Shown: positions 61,404 to 64,000 of the stretch, in pieces
Layout: each line of letters begins with the position of its first letter
Numbering within the stretch: position 1 is the stretch's first letter
Assembly: GCF_914271545.1 (NCBI RefSeq)
Contig: NZ_CAJZAH010000009.1
Span: 1-64,000 of the forward strand
Direction: 5' to 3'
Length of the DNA stretch: 64,000 nt
Source of the DNA: Cupriavidus respiraculi
GTDB taxonomy: Bacteria; Pseudomonadota; Gammaproteobacteria; Burkholderiales; Burkholderiaceae
Translations under genes and position numbers: made by a program
The notes under the pieces: model-generated
Databases searched by the model: none
The model's input: only the letters and a program-made list of their open reading frames with translations
What the model was told of the DNA's origin: nothing

Positions 61404-62282
61404 TCAGAGCTGCTTGACCGCGAAGGCATCGCACTTGGCGATATCGCCGCTTTCCAGTCCGCGCCGCAGCCAGCGCACGCGCTGTTCGCTGCTGCCGTGG
61501 GTAAACGCGTCCGGCACCACATAGCCCTGCGACTGCCGTTGCAGCCGGTCGTCGCCGATGGCGGCCGCGGCCCTCAGTCCTTCCTCGATATCGCCCGGTT
61601 CCAGCAGTTGCTGGTTGGCGCGCTGCGCCGTGGCCGCCCATACGCCGGCCAGGCAATCGGCCTGCAGCTCCAGCCGCACCGACAACTGGTTCGCCTGCTT
61701 CTCGCTGACGCGGCGGCGCGCGCTGTCGACCTTGTCCGATACGCCGAGCAGGTTCTGCACATGGTGGCCGATCTCGTGCGCGATCACGTAGGCCTGGGCG
61801 AAATCGCCCGCCGCGCCGAAGCGCTGGCGCAGTTCGTCATAGAAGGACAGGTCGATATAGACCTTCTGGTCCGCGGGGCAGTAGAAGGGGCCCATCGCCG
61901 CCTGGCCGGTACCGCAGGCGGTGGGCGTGGCGCCGCTGAACAGCACCAGGGTGGGCGGGGCGTAGCTGCGGTTCAGGTCGTTCTGGAAGATATGCGACCA
62001 GGTGCGTTCGGTATTGCCCAGCACCTTGCGCACGAACACGGTCATCTGGTCCGTCGCCGGCGCCTGCTGCTGCTGGCTTGCCTCGGGATAGGGATCGGAG
62101 CCTTGCAGCGCCGAGCCGCCCTGCAGGATGACGGTGGGATCGATGCCGAAGAAGTAGGCGGCGGCAAGCGCGACGATGAGGGTGCCGACGCCGATGGTCT
62201 TGCCGCCACCGAAGCCTCCGCCAAATCCGCCGCCGCGGCGGTCCTCTACGTGCTGGCTTTCGGCTTCGTCGTCGAGACGCAT
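61404..62282 (-). CDS. Neutral zinc metallopeptidase, YpfJ family
   Basis: The 292-residue protein has a Gly-rich start ([15 protein letters not shown]), one membrane segment (residues 30-47), and a periplasmic peptidase domain with the zinc motif HEIGHH at 169-174 ([16 protein letters not shown]) and the third ligand in [12 protein letters not shown] near 207. Cys pairs (TACGTG, YCPADQ) could form disulfides. Family members are called putative neutral zinc metallopeptidases, and their substrates are unknown. The ATG at 62282 is chosen. It lies 97 bases after pyk in the same direction. Confidence 0.9.
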   Translation of the reverse strand: MRLDDEAESQHVEDRRGGGFGGGFGGGKTIGVGTLIVALAAAYFFGIDPTVILQGGSALQGSDPYPEASQQQQAPATDQMTVFVRKVLGNTERTWSHIFQNDLNRSYAPPTLVLFSGATPTACGTGQAAMGPFYCPADQKVYIDLSFYDELRQRFGAAGDFAQAYVIAHEIGHHVQNLLGVSDKVDSARRRVSEKQANQLSVRLELQADCLAGVWAATAQRANQQLLEPGDIEEGLRAAAAIGDDRLQRQSQGYVVPDAFTHGSSEQRVRWLRRGLESGDIAKCDAFAVKQL

Positions 62283-62379
62283 GATGGCTCCGCAATGGTG
62301 ATCGATCGCGGCACCAGGGATGAGCGGGCCGCAAGGCGCTGCCCAGTATAGCAACGGCGCTCCGCGCGCCCGCGTCCGG

Positions 62380-63858
62380 TCAGGCCGTCAGCGCGTCCAC
62401 GGGTTCGCTGGCCGGCGCCGCGGCGGCCGGCGTACCGGCCGCGCCGCCCACCTCGGCCACGCGCAGCAGATTGGTGGTGCCGCCCTGGCCGAACGGCATG
62501 CCGGCGGCGATGGTGATCTGGTCTCCCGGCGCGGCATAGCCCTCGGCCAGCGCCGCGCGGGACGCGGCCTCCACCATCTCGTCGACGCTGCGCACATCGG
62601 GGCTGACCGTGGAATGCACACCCCACGCGAGCGCAAGCCGCCGGGCGATTTCCAGGTTGGGCGTGATGCTGACGATGGGCGCGTGGGGCCGCTCGCGCGC
62701 GGCGCGCAGCGCGGTGGCGCCCGACGAGGTATAGGCGACGGTGGCGACCGCGCCGATGATCTGCGTGACTTCGCGCAGCGCGGCGCAGATCGCGTCCTGC
62801 CGGGTGGACAGTGGCGCTTCGTGCTGCGCATCGAGCAGGTTGCGGTACAGCGGGTCGCGTTCGACCTCGGCGATGATGCGGTCCATCATCGCCACCGCGG
62901 GCACCGGATGGCGGCCGTTGGCCGACTCGGCCGACAGCATCACGGCATCGGCGCCGTCATAGATCGCGGTGGCCACGTCGGAGGCCTCGGCACGTGTGGG
63001 CACCGGCGCGTCGATCATCGATTCGAGCATCTGCGTGGCGACGACCACGGGTTTGCCGAGCTGGCGGCACACGCGCAGGATGCGCTTCTGCACGCCCGGC
63101 ACGCGCTCGGGCGGCAGCTCGACGCCGAGGTCGCCGCGGGCGACCATTACCGCGTCCGAGACGCGCACGATCTCGTCGAGCTGCTGCAGCGCCGCGGGCT
63201 TCTCGATCTTGGACAGCACGCCGGCGCGCGTGCCGACGATCTCGCGCGCCTGCACCACATCGGCGGCGCGCTGCACGAAGGACAGCGCGATCCAGTCCGC
63301 GCCCAGCGACAGCGCGAAGTCCAGGTCGGCGCGGTCCTTGGCGGTCAGCGCGGGGATCGGCACCACGGCGTCGGGCACGTTGACGCCCTTGCGGTCCGAC
63401 AGCGTGCCGTGGTTGACCACGCGCGTGACGATGCTGCCGCTGGCCACCGTCTCGATGCGCAGCTGGACCTTGCCATCGTCGATCAGCAACGACTGGCCGG
63501 GCGCGGCCACGCTGAACAGCTCGGCGTGCGGCAGATGCACCCGGCGCCCGTCGCCGGGCGTGGGGTCGCTGTCGAGCACGAAGACGTCGCCCGCGCGCAG
63601 GCCGACCTTGCCGGCGGCGAAGGTGCCGATGCGCAGCTTGGGCCCCTGCAGGTCGGCCAGCACCGCGATGGGCCGTCCGGCCTCGGCCTCCACCTGCCGC
63701 ACGGCGAGGTAGCGCTTGCGGTGATCGTCGTGCGTGCCATGGCTGAAGTTGAGCCGGAACACGTCGGCGCCCGCCTCGAACAGCTGGCGGATCACCGCGA
63801 TATCGGAACTGGCCGGACCGAGCGTGGCGACGATCTTGGCTTTGCGGTGGCGTCTCAT
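62380..63858 (-). CDS. pyk: Pyruvate kinase
   Basis: The 492-residue glycolytic enzyme makes pyruvate and ATP from phosphoenolpyruvate. [12 protein letters not shown] near residue 8, [13 protein letters not shown] near 33, the active-site segment [17 protein letters not shown] near 218 and [18 protein letters not shown] near 240, and the potassium/ADP region [15 protein letters not shown] near 300 are all present. The start follows GGAGAAAC. The C-terminal allosteric domain is present, with an Ala/Pro-rich end. Just upstream is a glycerate kinase, so both would act in the lower glycerate-to-pyruvate route. Confidence 0.96.
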   Translation of the reverse strand: MRRHRKAKIVATLGPASSDIAVIRQLFEAGADVFRLNFSHGTHDDHRKRYLAVRQVEAEAGRPIAVLADLQGPKLRIGTFAAGKVGLRAGDVFVLDSDPTPGDGRRVHLPHAELFSVAAPGQSLLIDDGKVQLRIETVASGSIVTRVVNHGTLSDRKGVNVPDAVVPIPALTAKDRADLDFALSLGADWIALSFVQRAADVVQAREIVGTRAGVLSKIEKPAALQQLDEIVRVSDAVMVARGDLGVELPPERVPGVQKRILRVCRQLGKPVVVATQMLESMIDAPVPTRAEASDVATAIYDGADAVMLSAESANGRHPVPAVAMMDRIIAEVERDPLYRNLLDAQHEAPLSTRQDAICAALREVTQIIGAVATVAYTSSGATALRAARERPHAPIVSITPNLEIARRLALAWGVHSTVSPDVRSVDEMVEAASRAALAEGYAAPGDQITIAAGMPFGQGGTTNLLRVAEVGGAAGTPAAAAPASEPVDALTA

Positions 63859-63895
63859 GTGTTTCTCCTCGTTCTTTCGTGCAGGCGGGGGGCGG

Positions 63896-63938
63896 GCGCT
63901 CACGCGCTCAGGCGCTCTTGCGCTCACGCGCTCAGGCG
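63896..63938. repeat. Two 19-bp direct repeats between glycerate kinase and pyk
   Basis: GCGCTCACGCGCTCAGGCG occurs at 63896-63914 and again at 63920-63938, 24 bases apart; the second copy overlaps the stop codon region of the glycerate kinase. It may be a simple slippage repeat. Confidence 0.6.
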
Positions 63939-64000
63939 ATCAGGATCGCGCGGAAATCGTTGACGTTGGTACGGGTGGGGCCCGTGGCGACCAGATCGTC
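63932..64000 (-). CDS. ttuD: Glycerate kinase (TtuD type), C-terminal fragment cut by window edge
   Basis: The last 22 residues read DDLVATGPTRTNVNDFRAIL then IA and stop. The GPTxTNVNDFRAILI ending is characteristic of the TtuD/MOFRL glycerate 2-kinase family, which phosphorylates glycerate. Gene order ttuD-pyk is common in Burkholderiales, where both serve tartrate or glyoxylate-derived glycerate. Only the C-terminus is in the window. Confidence 0.8.
   Translation of the reverse strand, partial: DDLVATGPTRTNVNDFRAILIA

Overview
The window is GC-rich DNA whose genes all look like those of a Burkholderiaceae beta-proteobacterium. The content (mnmG-rsmG-parAB-atp gene order, many branched-chain amino-acid type ABC transporters, a Bug-family receptor, a trifunctional PutA, a gcvTHP operon behind a tandem glycine riboswitch) fits Cupriavidus/Ralstonia best. 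The species is an inference from gene content and composition, not from a search. Four parS sites beside parA/parB place the segment close to the origin of a main chromosome. No phage, insertion sequence or CRISPR array was seen.

Layout. 1-8.5 kb: two branched-chain amino-acid type ABC transport clusters. The first is livHM, followed by a non-coding interval with a terminator and possibly a small RNA, and by a GNAT-like gene. The second has its own binding protein, LivH, a fused LivM-LivG protein, and LivF. 8.6-11.5 kb: a LysR regulator divergent from a Bug receptor that is coupled to an N-formylglutamate amidohydrolase. 11.6-16.2 kb: parS sites, mnmG, rsmG, parA and parB, i.e. tRNA/rRNA modification and chromosome segregation. 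16.4-24.1 kb: the complete F1Fo ATP synthase operon atpIBEFHAGDC behind a clear sigma70 promoter and ended by a strong terminator. 24.1-30 kb: an AT-richer non-coding stretch, a lipase/esterase, hemE, a gap with two DnaA boxes, and priA.

30-42.9 kb: putA with its own apparent PutA operator, an orphan LivK-like binding protein, a TPR protein, a CPA2 antiporter coupled to a YbdK-type carboxylate-amine ligase, then on the minus strand an ETHE1-like metallo-hydrolase, L-serine dehydratase and a YetF-type membrane protein. 43-48.1 kb: gcvP, gcvH and gcvT, read leftwards from one promoter through a tandem glycine riboswitch and a large intrinsic terminator. L-serine dehydratase, the glycine cleavage system and PutA together make this a region of amino-acid catabolism. 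48.2-53.3 kb: a Rep/UvrD helicase, a glycosyltransferase with a TPR-like tail, and hemN behind an FNR-type site. 53.3-60.5 kb: a membrane-anchored di-heme cytochrome c, tRNA-Arg(CCG), an EF-hand lipoprotein, a short AraC regulator with a VOC protein, arfB, htpX, a small secreted protein, a CadR-like MerR regulator and rnk. 60.5-64 kb: a secreted protein made mostly of five 12-residue repeats, a YpfJ-type zinc metallopeptidase, pyruvate kinase and the C-terminal end of a glycerate kinase.

Most genes are familiar. The parts most worth a second look are regulatory or small: the secreted 12-residue repeat protein, the candidate small RNA or attenuator after livM, the putA operator, the FNR-type hemN promoter, the lone CadR with an operator directly before its own start codon, the hemE-priA gap with DnaA boxes, and the gcv riboswitch-terminator arrangement.
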